Counted from the stretch's first letter, positions 1 to 8,110 are shown. The stretch: DNA of 64,000 bases from Pseudomonas sp. 8AS (GCF_902506505.1 NZ_LR733406.1:930001-994000); one strand, 5' to 3'. Numbers and translations are program-made. The notes: generated by a model not told the origin, from the sequence alone.

Positions 1-2
1 TG

Positions 3-1712
3 GCGCTGCAGCCGCTGCTGGCGCCACTGTCGGAAAAGTATGCGGAAAATGCCGGAGTCTGCGCCTACCTGCAGGCGATGCAGGTCAACCTGCTGAAGAC
101 CGTGGTCGACCAGCTGGCCGACGAGAAGCCCGACGTGCAGCGCCGCGAGGCGCTCGAGGAGCAGTACTGCCCGAACCTGGTGGTGGGCCATCACGTCGAT
201 GGCGGCGCGCCGGTGGTGTTCGAGTCGCACCCGACCTACGACAACCTGTTCGGCCGCATCGAGTACAGCACCGACCAGGGTGCGCTCTACACCAGCTACC
301 GGCAGCTGCGCCCCGGTGCCCTGCACCGCGCCAATGGCGGCTTCCTGATCCTCGAGGCGGAGAAGCTGCTCGGCGAGCCCTTCGTCTGGGAAGCGCTCAA
401 GCGCGCCCTGCATTCGCGCCAGCTGAAGATGGAGTCGCCGCTGGGCGATCTGGGGCGCATCGCCACCGTGACCCTGACCCCGCAGGTGATCCCGCTGCAG
501 CTCAAGGTGGTGATCATCGGCTCGCGGCAGATCTACTACACCCTGCAGGACCTCGATCCGGACTTCCAGGAGATGTTCCGCGTGCTGGTCGACTTCGACG
601 AGGACATCCCGCTGGCCGACGACAGCCTGGAGCAGTTCGCCCAGCTGCTCAAGACCCGCACCTCGGAGGAGGGCATGGCGCCGCTGACGGCGGCCGCGGT
701 GGCGCGCCTGGCGACCTACAGCGCGCGTCTGGCCGAACACCAGGGGCGTCTGTCGGCGCGCATCGGCGACCTGTTCCAGCTGGTCAGCGAGGCCGACTTC
801 ATCCGCCAGCTGGCCAGCGAGACGGTCACCGACGTCGGCCATATCGAGCGCGCGCTGCGCGCCAAGGCCACCCGCACCGGGCGGGTTTCGGCGCGGATCA
901 TCGACGACATGCTGGCCGGCATCATCCTCATCGACACCGCCGGCGCCGCCGTGGGCAAGTGCAACGGCCTGACCGTGCTGGAGGTCGGCGACTCGGCCTT
1001 CGGTGTGCCGGCGCGCATCTCCGCCACCGTCTATCCGGGCGGCTCGGGCATCGTCGATATCGAGCGTGAGGTCAACCTCGGCCAGCCGATCCACTCCAAG
1101 GGGGTGATGATCCTCACCGGCTACCTGGGCAGCCGCTACGCCCAGGAGTTCCCCCTGGAAATCTCCGCGAGCATCGCCCTGGAGCAGTCCTACGGTTACG
1201 TCGACGGCGACAGCGCCTCGCTGGGCGAGGTCTGCACGTTGATCTCGGCCCTGTCGCGCACGCCGCTCAAGCAGTGCTTCGCCATCACCGGCTCGATCAA
1301 CCAGTTCGGCGAGGTGCAGGCGGTCGGCGGGGTCAACGAGAAGATCGAAGGCTTCTTCCGTCTGTGCGAGGCGCGCGGCCTGACCGGCGAGCAGGGGGTG
1401 ATCATCCCGCACTCCAACGTCACCACCCTGATGCTCGACGAGCGTGTGCTGCAGGCGGTGCGCGGCGGCCTGTTCCACGTCTATGCGGTGCGCCAGGTCG
1501 ACGAGGCGCTCAGCCTGCTGGTCGGCGAGGCAGCGGGCAGCCCGGACGAGCAGGGCCAGTTCCCGGCCGGCAGCGTCAACGCACGGGTGGTCGAGCGCCT
1601 GCGCAGCATCGCCGAGATGGGCATGGAGGAAGAGGAGAAAGAGGAGGAGGCCAAGCCCAAGGCGCCGAGGGCCAAGGCGAGCAAACCGGTGGCGAAGAAG
1701 CCCGCGCCATGA
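3..1712 (+). CDS. Lon-like ATP-dependent protease, C-terminal part (5' truncated by window edge)
   Basis: The reading frame is open from base 3 to the TGA at 1710-1712, so the N-terminus and probably part of the AAA+ domain lie outside the window. The C-terminal half carries an S16 (Lon) proteolytic domain. Counting from the Met at base 78, the catalytic pair is Ser379 (in GDSAS) and Lys422 (in GGVNEK), 43 residues apart, the same spacing as in E. coli Lon. It differs from housekeeping Lon and resembles the LonB-like/YcbZ-type family (PA4576-like by recalled synteny). The tail after about residue 515 is odd: an acidic run (EEEEKEEE) followed by a Lys/Pro/Ala-rich end. Substrates are unknown. 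A 9-bp inverted repeat follows the stop codon. Confidence 0.9.
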   Translation, partial: ALQPLLAPLSEKYAENAGVCAYLQAMQVNLLKTVVDQLADEKPDVQRREALEEQYCPNLVVGHHVDGGAPVVFESHPTYDNLFGRIEYSTDQGALYTSYRQLRPGALHRANGGFLILEAEKLLGEPFVWEALKRALHSRQLKMESPLGDLGRIATVTLTPQVIPLQLKVVIIGSRQIYYTLQDLDPDFQEMFRVLVDFDEDIPLADDSLEQFAQLLKTRTSEEGMAPLTAAAVARLATYSARLAEHQGRLSARIGDLFQLVSEADFIRQLASETVTDVGHIERALRAKATRTGRVSARIIDDMLAGIILIDTAGAAVGKCNGLTVLEVGDSAFGVPARISATVYPGGSGIVDIEREVNLGQPIHSKGVMILTGYLGSRYAQEFPLEISASIALEQSYGYVDGDSASLGEVCTLISALSRTPLKQCFAITGSINQFGEVQAVGGVNEKIEGFFRLCEARGLTGEQGVIIPHSNVTTLMLDERVLQAVRGGLFHVYAVRQVDEALSLLVGEAAGSPDEQGQFPAGSVNARVVERLRSIAEMGMEEEEKEEEAKPKAPRAKASKPVAKKPAP

Positions 1713-1726
1713 GGGGCGTGGTCTAG

Positions 1727-1757
1727 CGACAACTGGTCAGTCATCGAACAGTTGTCG
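1727..1757. repeat. 9-bp perfect inverted repeat after the Lon-like gene
   Basis: CGACAACTG (1727-1735) and CAGTTGTCG (1749-1757) form a perfect inverted repeat with a 13-nt loop, 14 bases past the stop codon. No T-run follows, so it could be a weak transcript end or a protein-binding site. Confidence 0.4.
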
Positions 1758-1799
1758 GGCGACCATAGGGGGCACCGTGCGGAACGGTTTTCCCCCGTG

Positions 1800-1820
1800 C
1801 CATCCACAGAGTTATCCACA
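1800..1820 (+). promoter_or_regulatory. Tandem DnaA boxes (one perfect, one imperfect)
   Basis: A perfect DnaA box TTATCCACA lies at 1812-1820. A 7-of-9 match (CCATCCACA) starts 12 bp before it at 1800. The pair sits upstream of the 113-residue gene. The same arrangement with the same 12-bp offset recurs at 2319-2339, in the next intergenic region. Confidence 0.55.
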
Positions 1821-1901
1821 GTGTGTGGGGGTAACTTTTATCCTTCCCGAGTGCGGTTGCCGGGTGTAGGCTGAGAGCCAGACCTCGCGAGGATCGCCGT
1901 C

Positions 1902-2243
1902 ATGCCGCGCAGCCTCTGTCTTACCCGTCAGTGCCTTGGCCTGAGCACGCGCATCGAATGCCTGATCCATCCGCTGGCCGGCGATCGCGGCCTGTGGACG
2001 CTGCTCTGCGCGGCCGGCATGTCGGCCGCGCAACCCTCGGCGATCAAGGCGCAGGGCCCGTTTCACGGGCGTCTGGAAGCCGAGTCCGTGCTCGAATCGA
2101 TAGCCCAGTGCCTGGCGGTGCAGGGCTACAGCGAGTGCGCCGATCTACCGATCTGGCGCCTGCACCTGCAGGCCGAGCTGCGCCGGCTCAACGGCGAGAG
2201 CTACCCGCATTCCCGGGATTACCTGTTCCGTCCGGAAAAATAA
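1902..2243 (+). CDS. Small conserved Pseudomonas protein of unknown function (PA4575-like by position)
   Basis: This is a 113-residue protein starting [10 protein letters not shown] and ending LFRPEK. It has no signal peptide, membrane segment or motif I can name. The middle (about residues 45-105) is mixed helical, with conserved-looking Cys and Trp ([19 protein letters not shown]). Start: ATG at 1902 with GAGGATCG-type purines a few bases upstream. It stands alone between the Lon-like gene and the UPF0114 gene, and a DnaA-box pair precedes and follows it. The match to PA4575 rests on recalled gene order, not on a function. Confidence 0.7.
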   Translation: MPRSLCLTRQCLGLSTRIECLIHPLAGDRGLWTLLCAAGMSAAQPSAIKAQGPFHGRLEAESVLESIAQCLAVQGYSECADLPIWRLHLQAELRRLNGESYPHSRDYLFRPEK

Positions 2244-2318
2244 CCCAGGCGTTGCGCGCTTTTTGCGCAATGCGCGCGCTGCCGCGCAGGGGCTGTCTTG
2301 CAGCCAGGTTTCCCGACC

Positions 2319-2339
2319 CTACCCACAAGGTTATCCACA
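2319..2339 (+). promoter_or_regulatory. Second tandem DnaA-box pair
   Basis: A perfect TTATCCACA lies at 2331-2339, with a 7-of-9 match (CTACCCACA) 12 bp upstream at 2319. Both pairs share the core CCACA-N2-GTTATCCACAG. This one lies about 100 bp upstream of the UPF0114 start codon. Confidence 0.55.
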
Positions 2340-2436
2340 GCGAACGGGGATAAATCCGGCAACGCTTTGTCGTCTTTGTCCGGGCAGGCTGGCTGGGTAT
2401 ACTCGCCGCCAGTTTTTCCGACCTTGGCGAGAGCAC

Positions 2437-2931
2437 ATGGAACGCTTTATCGAAAACGCGATGTACGCTTCGCGCTGGCTGCTGGCGCCGATCTACTTCG
2501 GCCTGTCGCTGGCCTTGCTGGCGCTGGCGCTGAAATTCTTCCAGGAAGTCATCCACATCATGCCGGCGATCTTCAGCCTGGATGAGGCGACCCTCATCCT
2601 CAAGCTGCTGTCGCTGATCGACATGGCGCTGGTCGGCGGCCTGCTGGTGATGGTGATGATTTCCGGCTACGAAAACTTCGTCTCCCAGCTGGATATCGAA
2701 GACGGCAAGGAGAAGCTCAGCTGGCTGGGCAAGATGGACTCCGGCTCGCTGAAGATGAAGGTGGCCGCGTCCATCGTCGCCATCTCCTCGATCCACCTGC
2801 TCAAGGTGTTCATGGATGCCAAGAGCTACGACCCCGATCACCTGATGTGGTACGTGATCATCCACATGACCTTCGTGGTGTCGGCCTTCGCCATGGGTTA
2901 CCTGGACAAGCTGACCAAGCACGACCACTGA
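2437..2931 (+). CDS. UPF0114 (YqhA) family inner-membrane protein
   Basis: This is a 164-residue integral membrane protein. Four hydrophobic segments are visible near residues 14-36, 58-80, 108-125 and 134-155. The opening [20 protein letters not shown] and the [10 protein letters not shown] stretch are typical of UPF0114/YqhA. An in-frame upstream extension to 2263 is rejected: the ATG at 2437 gives the family length (about 162-164) and has GGCGAGAG upstream. The function of the family is not established. It appears monocistronic, with a hairpin terminator downstream. Confidence 0.9.
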   Translation: MERFIENAMYASRWLLAPIYFGLSLALLALALKFFQEVIHIMPAIFSLDEATLILKLLSLIDMALVGGLLVMVMISGYENFVSQLDIEDGKEKLSWLGKMDSGSLKMKVAASIVAISSIHLLKVFMDAKSYDPDHLMWYVIIHMTFVVSAFAMGYLDKLTKHDH

Positions 2932-2952
2932 TCCGCTGCCATGTTGTGCCAG

Positions 2953-2992
2953 CCGCCCGGCCGTTGCAGAACGGACGGGCGGTTGCGGTTTT
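2953..2992 (+). terminator. Probable intrinsic terminator after the UPF0114 gene
   Basis: Stem CCGCCCG-G-CCGTT (2953-2965) pairs with AACGG-A-CGGGCGG (2970-2982) around a GCAG loop, with one G-A mismatch. A T-rich stretch containing TTTT (2989-2992) follows. Confidence 0.65.
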
Positions 2993-3005
2993 GCCTTGCG
3001 CAAAG

Positions 3006-3047
3006 TTGAATATGTACAAGAATATATTTTGTACATATAGTTGTACA
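3006..3047 (+). promoter_or_regulatory. TGTACA palindromic operator over a promoter of the photolyase operon
   Basis: TATGTACAA (3011-3019) and TTGTACATA (3029-3037) form a perfect 9-bp inverted repeat with a 9-nt AT-rich spacer. A third TGTACA half-site lies at 3042-3047. A plausible sigma-70 promoter is interleaved: TGTACA (3013-3018) as -35, 17 nt, TATAGT (3036-3041) as -10. A bound regulator would therefore cover the promoter. TGTACA-type half-sites recall the binding sites of MerR-type light regulators (LitR/PplR) at photolyase genes in P. putida; that comparison is from memory. Confidence 0.7.
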
Positions 3048-3068
3048 GCTTTGTTGGCGAGGTGCTCC

Positions 3069-3374
3069 ATGAAACTGCACGATCTGCTGGTCCATGCGCA
3101 TGCTGGTCATGTGGATGAACTCAACCTGGTTTCCCTGGAAGGCGGTATCTATGTGCTGGAGGTGCACATGGATGGCAAGGCACTGCCGGTCAAGGACGAG
3201 CACGGCAAGATCCTGCACCTGCGCTCGGTCGAGCATGCCCGCGACCTGCTGCAGCAATTGCCACGCCTGCCGTTCCATCTGGTGCATGCCGAGGTCCATG
3301 ACGAGATGTGTGGCATGCCGCCGGCGGCCTGTCAGCCACTACGCGTGCCGATCTCGATGAACAATGCCTGGTAG
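3069..3374 (+). CDS. DUF6482-type small protein, first gene of the photolyase operon
   Basis: This is a 101-residue soluble protein starting MKLHDLLVHAHAGHVDELNL. It is rich in His and acidic residues and has a predicted alpha/beta pattern; I assign it to the DUF6482-like Pseudomonas proteins with moderate certainty. Function unknown. The frame is open further upstream, but the ATG at 3069 is the first start after the operator and promoter at 3006-3047. The stop codon overlaps the photolyase start by 11 bp, which indicates translational coupling and a shared transcript. Confidence 0.75.
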   Translation: MKLHDLLVHAHAGHVDELNLVSLEGGIYVLEVHMDGKALPVKDEHGKILHLRSVEHARDLLQQLPRLPFHLVHAEVHDEMCGMPPAACQPLRVPISMNNAW

Positions 3375-4926
3375 CGCGGGCGCCCCTGCTGTCGCGGTGC
3401 GCCGGCTCGGCCTGGTTCTGGGCGATCAGCTGTCCTTCGATCTGGCGCTGCTGACTGCACTGGACCCGGCGCAGGATGTCCTGTTGCTGGCGGAGGTGGC
3501 GGAGGAGGCCGGTTATGTGCCGCATCATCCGCAGAAGATCGCGCTGATCTTCAGTGCCATGCGCCACTTTGCCGAGGCACTGCGTGAGCGGGGCTGGCGA
3601 GTGCACTATGTGCGTCTCGATGATGCGGCCAATACGGGCTCGCTGGTTGGCGAATTGCGTCGCTGGGCGACGCGGCTGGCGGCTGGCGAGGTGCATGTCA
3701 GCGAATGCGGCGAGTGGCGGCTGGAACAGGCGCTGCGGGATGCCGGCCTGCCGCTGGTGTGGCATGCGGACCGGCGCTTCCTCTGTGGGCGTGCCGAGTT
3801 CGCCGCCTGGGCCCGCGGCAAGAAACAGCTGCGCATGGAGTATTTCTACCGCGAGATGCGGCGCAAGAGCGGGCTGCTGCTCAATGGCGACGGCACGCCG
3901 GTCGGCGGCGCATGGAACTTCGATGCGGACAATCGCAAGGCGCTGCCCAGGGCGGTCAAGGCGCCGCTGGTGGCGCATTTTCCCCCTGACGCCATCACCC
4001 GCGAAGTGCTGGAGCTGGTGGCGGCACGCTTCAGCCATCATTACGGCACGCTGGAGCGTTTCGACTACCCGGTAACACATGCCGAGGCCGAGGCGCTGTG
4101 GGCGCATTTCCTCGATTTCGCCCTGCCGGCCTTTGGCGATTACCAGGATGCCATGGCCAGCGGCGAGCCCTTCCTGTTCCACGCGCGCATCAGTGCGGCA
4201 CTGAATATCGGCCTGCTCGATCTGCGCCGTCTGTGCGCGGATGTCGAGGCGGCCTATTGGGCGGGGCGCGTGCCACTGAATGCCGCCGAAGGCTTCATCC
4301 GTCAGCTGATCGGCTGGCGCGAGTACGTGCGCGGCATCTACTGGCTGCACATGCCGGACTACGCCGCGCGCAATGCCTTCGGCAATACCCGCGCGCTACC
4401 GGAGTTCTACTGGACCGGGCAGACCCGGATGCAGTGCATGCGCCAGGCCATCGGCCAGACGCTCGAGCATGCCTATGCCCACCATATCCAGCGGCTGATG
4501 GTCACCGGCAACTTCGCCCTGCTCGCCGGCATCGCCCCGCAGCAGGTGTGTGACTGGTACCTGGCCGTCTACCTGGATGCCTTCGACTGGGTCGAGCTGC
4601 CCAACACCCTGGGCATGGTCATGCATGCCGACGGCGGCTATCTGGGCTCCAAGCCCTATTGCGCCAGCGGCCAGTACATCAAGCGCATGTCCGACTACTG
4701 CGCCGGCTGCGCCTACAAGGTTGCCGAGAGCACCGGCGAGCAGGCCTGTCCGTTCAATGCGCTGTACTGGCACTTCCTCATGCGCCACCAGGACCGGCTC
4801 GGCGCTAACCAGCGCCTGGGCATGGTCTACAAGAACCTCGCACGCATGCCCGAGGCCAGGCGGCAAGCCCTGTGGCAGCGTGGCGAGCAGCTGCTGGCGC
4901 GCCTGGACGCCGGGCAGGCGCTGTGA
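3364..4926 (+). CDS. FeS-type (6-4) photolyase / bacterial cryptochrome (FeS-BCP, CryB/PhrB family)
   Basis: This 520-residue cytosolic flavoprotein should repair UV (6-4) photoproducts or act as a blue-light sensor. The N-terminal Rossmann-like antenna domain starts at [16 protein letters not shown]; the helical FAD domain occupies the rest. The four cysteines expected to bind the 4Fe-4S cluster are Cys358 (MQCMR), Cys446 and Cys449 (YCAGC) and Cys462 (QACPF). Their spacing of 88, 3 and 13 is the same as in Agrobacterium PhrB as I recall it (350/438/441/454). It is the middle gene of a three-gene operon with 11-bp and 4-bp overlaps. Whether it is a repair enzyme or a sensor cannot be decided from sequence. 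Confidence 0.93.
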   Translation: MPGSAGAPAVAVRRLGLVLGDQLSFDLALLTALDPAQDVLLLAEVAEEAGYVPHHPQKIALIFSAMRHFAEALRERGWRVHYVRLDDAANTGSLVGELRRWATRLAAGEVHVSECGEWRLEQALRDAGLPLVWHADRRFLCGRAEFAAWARGKKQLRMEYFYREMRRKSGLLLNGDGTPVGGAWNFDADNRKALPRAVKAPLVAHFPPDAITREVLELVAARFSHHYGTLERFDYPVTHAEAEALWAHFLDFALPAFGDYQDAMASGEPFLFHARISAALNIGLLDLRRLCADVEAAYWAGRVPLNAAEGFIRQLIGWREYVRGIYWLHMPDYAARNAFGNTRALPEFYWTGQTRMQCMRQAIGQTLEHAYAHHIQRLMVTGNFALLAGIAPQQVCDWYLAVYLDAFDWVELPNTLGMVMHADGGYLGSKPYCASGQYIKRMSDYCAGCAYKVAESTGEQACPFNALYWHFLMRHQDRLGANQRLGMVYKNLARMPEARRQALWQRGEQLLARLDAGQAL

Positions 4927-5069
4927 GCAAGGCCGAGCTGCCGCTGAAGCATTGTGCGGTCTGCGGCCTGCCCTTCCGCTGGCGGAAGAAGTGGGCACGC
5001 TGCTGGGATGAGGTGCGCCACTGCTCTGAGCGCTGCCGACGAAATCGCTCGGCCCGGCCCGCGTCTTGA
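4923..5069 (+). CDS. DUF2256 zinc-binding small protein
   Basis: This 48-residue protein starts at a GTG that overlaps the photolyase stop (GTGA). It contains CAVCGLPF, then [20 protein letters not shown], the pattern of DUF2256: a CxxC pair and a later C-x3-C pair, likely binding one zinc. DUF2256 proteins are often found next to FeS-type photolyases (recalled), so a role alongside the photolyase is inferred. It is too short to be found by most length cut-offs. Start choice: the overlap and the family N-terminus favour GTG 4923 over any upstream codon, which would lie inside the photolyase. Confidence 0.85.
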   Translation: MSKAELPLKHCAVCGLPFRWRKKWARCWDEVRHCSERCRRNRSARPAS

Positions 5070-5124
5070 GCGGGGCACTGTGCTAGTCTGGCCGCCCTTT
5101 TTTGCCCGCTAGTGGAGCCCAGCC

Positions 5125-5742
5125 ATGTCCGAAGTCAATCTGTCCACCGACGAGAGCCGCGTCAGCTACGGCATCGGCCGTCAGCTGGGTGACCAGCTGC
5201 GCGACAACCCGCCGCCCGGCGTCAGCCTGGATGCCGTGGTCGCCGGCCTGCGCGACGCCTTTGCCGGCCAGGCCAGTCGCGTGTCCTCGGAAGAGCTGAA
5301 TGCCAGCTTCCGCGTGATCCGCGAAATCATGCAGGCCGAAGCCGCGGCCAAGGCCGAAGTTGCCGCCGGCGCCGGGCGCAGCTACCTGATCGACAACGCC
5401 AAGCGTGATGGCGTGACCGTGCTGGAGTCGGGCCTGCAGTACGAAGTGCTGGTGGCCGGCGAAGGTGCCAAGCCGTCGCGCGAAGACCACGTGCGCACCC
5501 ACTACCACGGCACCCTGATCGACGGCACCGTGTTCGACAGCTCCTACGAGCGTGGCGAGCCGGCCGAGTTTCCGGTGGGTGGCGTGATTGCTGGCTGGGT
5601 CGAGGCCCTGCAGCTGATGAATACCGGCAGCAAGTGGCGCCTGCATGTGCCGAGCGAGCTGGCCTACGGCGGCCAGGCCGTCGGCAGCATCCCGCCGCAC
5701 AGCGTGCTGGTGTTCGACGTCGAGCTGCTCGACATCCTGTAA
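5125..5742 (+). CDS. fklB: FKBP-type peptidyl-prolyl cis-trans isomerase FklB
   Basis: This 205-residue protein catalyses cis-trans isomerisation of Xaa-Pro bonds. The N-terminal helical dimerisation region (residues about 1-90, starting SEVNLSTDESRVSYGIG) is followed by a FKBP domain (about 110-205) with HVRTHYHGTLIDGTVFDSS, FPVGGVIAGW and a C-terminal PHSVLVFDVELLDIL. There is no clear signal peptide, so it is probably cytosolic, unlike secreted FkpA/Mip. ATG at 5125; an extended -10-like TGCTAGTCT lies at 5081-5089. A strong GC-rich hairpin follows the stop. Confidence 0.92.
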   Translation: MSEVNLSTDESRVSYGIGRQLGDQLRDNPPPGVSLDAVVAGLRDAFAGQASRVSSEELNASFRVIREIMQAEAAAKAEVAAGAGRSYLIDNAKRDGVTVLESGLQYEVLVAGEGAKPSREDHVRTHYHGTLIDGTVFDSSYERGEPAEFPVGGVIAGWVEALQLMNTGSKWRLHVPSELAYGGQAVGSIPPHSVLVFDVELLDIL

Positions 5743-5749
5743 GAACGAT

Positions 5750-5777
5750 GCCCGGGGCTCGTCCTGAGCGCCCGGGC
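5750..5777. terminator. GC-rich hairpin between convergent genes
   Basis: GCCCGGG-GCTC (5750-5760) pairs with GAGC-g-CCCGGGC (5766-5777), leaving a 5-nt loop. It sits between fklB and the convergent 84-residue gene. There is no T-run, so a terminator role is only likely, not certain. Confidence 0.4.
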
Positions 5778-5833
5778 ACCTGCTGCCCGGTCAGCCCCTG
5801 CAGAAGCTGCCTGGCACCAGGCGCGTCCTGGCG

Positions 5834-6088
5834 TCAGTCGGTTGCTCGCTGCGGTTCCTCATGGGGGCGCAGGGCGCGGGCGTAGCAGAACAGAAACAGG
5901 CTGCGAACCAGCTCCTTGAGCACGCTCGGCTCGCTGGAGTTCAGGCCGTTCAGGTCGAGATCGCCCTGGTCGCGCAGTTCATCGATGGCTTCCTCTTCCA
6001 GCACCGCGCACACCGCTCCGGTTTCCCGATTGAGAATGCGCAGGTAGGGATGCGGGCGATCCAGCCAGGCATCGATCAGATAGGTCAT
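5834..6088 (-). CDS. Small conserved protein of unknown function (PA4570-like), possibly iron-regulated
   Basis: This 84-residue acidic, soluble protein starts MTYLIDAWLDRPHPYLRILN. The middle contains CAVLEEEAIDEL and a DLDLNGLNSSEP stretch; there is no recognised catalytic motif. ATG at 6086-6088 with AAGGAGCT just upstream. It corresponds in position to PA4570 between fklB and ispB, and the PA4571 cytochrome gene of PAO1 is not here. An AT-rich Fur-like box lies 31 bp upstream of the start, so repression by iron is inferred. Function unknown. Confidence 0.8.
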   Translation of the reverse strand: MTYLIDAWLDRPHPYLRILNRETGAVCAVLEEEAIDELRDQGDLDLNGLNSSEPSVLKELVRSLFLFCYARALRPHEEPQRATD

Positions 6089-6118
6089 GGTTCAGCTCCT
6101 TGTCTTTAAACTCGGAGG

Positions 6119-6136
6119 TGAGAATAATTCCTATTC
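6119..6136 (-). promoter_or_regulatory. Fur-like box upstream of the 84-residue gene
   Basis: TGAGAATAATTCCTATTC lies 31 bp upstream of the start codon in a short AT-rich stretch (6119-6160). Against the 7-1-7 Fur motif TGATAAT-N-ATTATCA, its first half matches 6 of 7 and its second half is weaker, 4 of 7. No convincing -35/-10 pair could be fixed. Confidence 0.5.
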
Positions 6137-6176
6137 AAATAATAGCAAGTCTCAATTGCAGCGTTTCGTCGGGCAA

Positions 6177-6202
6177 TAAAAAGCCCGTCGCGGGGACGGG
6201 CT
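6177..6202 (-). terminator. Intrinsic terminator of ispB
   Basis: Read on the minus strand, AGCCCGTC (6202-6195) pairs with GACGGGCT (6189-6182) and is followed by a T-run. It lies just past the ispB stop codon. Confidence 0.85.
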
Positions 6203-6221
6203 CTTGGCCTGGCTCGGCGGC

Positions 6222-7190
6222 TCAGTGGGTGCGCGCCACGGCGAAGCGGCACAGCTCGATCAGGGCGCTGCGATGGCTGTTGTCCGGCAGGGTGTCGAGG
6301 CAGGCGATGGCGCGGTCGGCATGCTCGCGGGCCAGTTGGGCGGTATAGGTCAGCGAGCCGGAAGCGGCCACGGCGGCGCGGATGCTTTCCAGGTCCTCGA
6401 TGCCGCCTTTCTGGATCGCCGTGCGCACCAGGGCGGCCTGTTCGGCGCTGCCTTCGCGCATGGTGTAGATCAGTGGCAGGGTCGGCTTGCCCTCGGCCAG
6501 GTCGTCACCGACGTTCTTGCCCAGGGTCGCCGCATCGCCCTGGTAGTCGAGCAGGTCGTCGACCAGCTGGAAGGCGATGCCCAGGTGGTCGCCGAAGTGG
6601 CGCAGGGCCTCGCTCTGTGCGCTGTCGGCGCCGGCCAGTGCGGCGGCGCTATGGGTCGAGGCCTCGAAGAGCATGGCGGTCTTGCCACGGATGACTTCCA
6701 TGTAGGTCTCTTCCGTGGTGCTGGCGTCGCGCACCTTGGACAGCTGCAGCACTTCGCCTTCGGCGATCACCCGGGTGGCGCGCGAGAGAATCTTCATCAC
6801 CGGCATGCAGCCGAGTTCGACCATCATCTCGAAGGAGCGCGAATAGAGAAAGTCGCCGACCAGCACGCTCGGCGCATTGCCCCACTGCGCATTGGCGGTG
6901 GCGCGGCCACGACGCATGCCGGACATGTCGACCACGTCGTCATGCAGAAGGGTGGCGGTGTGCAGGAACTCGATGGTCGCCGCCAGCAGGCGCAGGTCGT
7001 CGGCCTGGTAGCCCAGGGCCTTGCCGCTGAGCAGCACCAGCAGCGGTCGCAGGCGTTTGCCGCCGGCGGAGATGATGTAGTCGCCGATCTTTTCCACCAG
7101 GGGCACGCGCGATACCAGCTGGCGGCGGATGATGCCGTCGACGGCGGCGAAATCGTCCGCCACCACGCTGTAGAAGGCCTGGGGTTGCAT
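6222..7190 (-). CDS. ispB: Octaprenyl (polyprenyl) diphosphate synthase
   Basis: This 322-residue all-helical trans-prenyltransferase elongates farnesyl diphosphate with isopentenyl diphosphate to make the ubiquinone side chain. Both Asp-rich motifs are intact: DDVVD at residues 84-88 (first Asp-rich motif, followed by MRRGR) and DDLLD at 211-215. The GGKRLRP substrate-binding motif is near residue 43. Length matches family members. ATG at 7188-7190. It is divergent from rplU-rpmA-obg, the same arrangement as in E. coli and PAO1, and ends in its own terminator. The chain length made (C40 or C45) cannot be read from sequence; Pseudomonas uses ubiquinone-9. Confidence 0.96.
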   Translation of the reverse strand: MQPQAFYSVVADDFAAVDGIIRRQLVSRVPLVEKIGDYIISAGGKRLRPLLVLLSGKALGYQADDLRLLAATIEFLHTATLLHDDVVDMSGMRRGRATANAQWGNAPSVLVGDFLYSRSFEMMVELGCMPVMKILSRATRVIAEGEVLQLSKVRDASTTEETYMEVIRGKTAMLFEASTHSAAALAGADSAQSEALRHFGDHLGIAFQLVDDLLDYQGDAATLGKNVGDDLAEGKPTLPLIYTMREGSAEQAALVRTAIQKGGIEDLESIRAAVAASGSLTYTAQLAREHADRAIACLDTLPDNSHRSALIELCRFAVARTH

Positions 7191-7341
7191 CGTTGACGGG
7201 GCTCCTGGGGCTGGGCGCTGTCCGGTACCGGTCGAGGGCGCGGAATCAGCGGTGCGCGCGGCAGCTAGGCCGGTGCTCGGGCGGATTGCGCGGCATGCTA
7301 GGGGGCGGGGTAGGGGCTGTCAAGGCAAGTGCTGGCGGGGC

Positions 7342-7370
7342 TTGCCTCGTCTGCATGGTTTCCGTACAAT
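7342..7370 (+). promoter_or_regulatory. Sigma-70 promoter of rplU-rpmA
   Basis: TTGCCT (7342-7347), 17-nt spacer, TACAAT (7365-7370). Transcription would start near 7377, giving a leader of about 125 nt before the rplU ATG. This is the only clear signal in the 313-bp gap between ispB and rplU (7191-7503). Confidence 0.75.
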
Positions 7371-7503
7371 CGCGGCCCCTAACTTCTTTGGGCACTCCCT
7401 GCCTTACGCAATTGCTAGGGTTCGACACTGACCCAAGCAGCCATGCCGGCCAATAACTCTTCCTATAAAGAGTCGGGTGAGCAGGTTTAACGGAGAGATA
7501 TCC

Positions 7504-7815
7504 ATGTACGCTGTAATTGTTACCGGTGGCAAGCAATACAAGGTCGCCGAAGGTGAATTCCTCAAGATCGAGAAGCTGGAAGTCGCCACTGGCGAATCCG
7601 TGACTTTCGATCGCGTTCTGCTGATCGGCAACGGTGAAGACGTCAAAATCGGCGCTCCGGTAGTTGAAGGCGCGAAGGTTGTTGCTGAAGTGACCGCCCA
7701 AGGCCGTCATGACAAAGTGACCATCATCAAGTTCCGTCGCCGCAAGCACCACATGAAGCGTCAGGGCCACCGTCAGTGGTTCACCGAAATCAAGATCACT
7801 GGCATCCAAGCCTGA
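7504..7815 (+). CDS. rplU: 50S ribosomal protein L21
   Basis: This 103-residue protein binds 23S rRNA in the large subunit. It begins [20 protein letters not shown] and carries the conserved C-terminal [20 protein letters not shown] block. The frame is open nine codons upstream, but the ATG at 7504 preceded by GGAGAG gives the standard L21 N-terminus. It forms the usual rplU-rpmA pair, 23 bp apart, with obg following after a terminator. Confidence 0.98.
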   Translation: MYAVIVTGGKQYKVAEGEFLKIEKLEVATGESVTFDRVLLIGNGEDVKIGAPVVEGAKVVAEVTAQGRHDKVTIIKFRRRKHHMKRQGHRQWFTEIKITGIQA

Positions 7816-7838
7816 TCCCAGTCTGGAGTATTTGACTC

Positions 7839-8096
7839 ATGGCACACAAAAAAGCTGGCGGTAGTACTCGTAACGGCCGCGACTCAGAAGCTAAACGCCT
7901 TGGCGTGAAGATGTATGGCAGCCAGGCCATCAAGGCCGGCAACATCATCGTGCGTCAGCGCGGCACCCAATTCCACGCTGGTTACGGCGTTGGCATGGGC
8001 AAAGACCACACTCTGTTCGCCAAAGTCGACGGCGTGGTCAAGTTCGAAGTTAAGGGTGCCTTCGGTCGCCGTTACGTGAGCGTCGTGGCTGCCTAA
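7839..8096 (+). CDS. rpmA: 50S ribosomal protein L27
   Basis: This 85-residue basic protein reaches the peptidyl transferase centre with its N-terminal tail. It starts [20 protein letters not shown] without the cleavable leader seen in Firmicutes. The body ([20 protein letters not shown], then [17 protein letters not shown]) is standard. It ends YVSVVAA shortly before a strong intrinsic terminator. Confidence 0.98.
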   Translation: MAHKKAGGSTRNGRDSEAKRLGVKMYGSQAIKAGNIIVRQRGTQFHAGYGVGMGKDHTLFAKVDGVVKFEVKGAFGRRYVSVVAA

Positions 8097-8110
8097 GTCC
8101 GCGCTTGCTG

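Noticed and set aside
1800..2339. Possible replication origin because of the DnaA boxes
   Set aside because: No dnaA, dnaN, gidA or rpmH genes, no AT-rich unwinding region, and too few boxes; a regulatory or titration role fits better.
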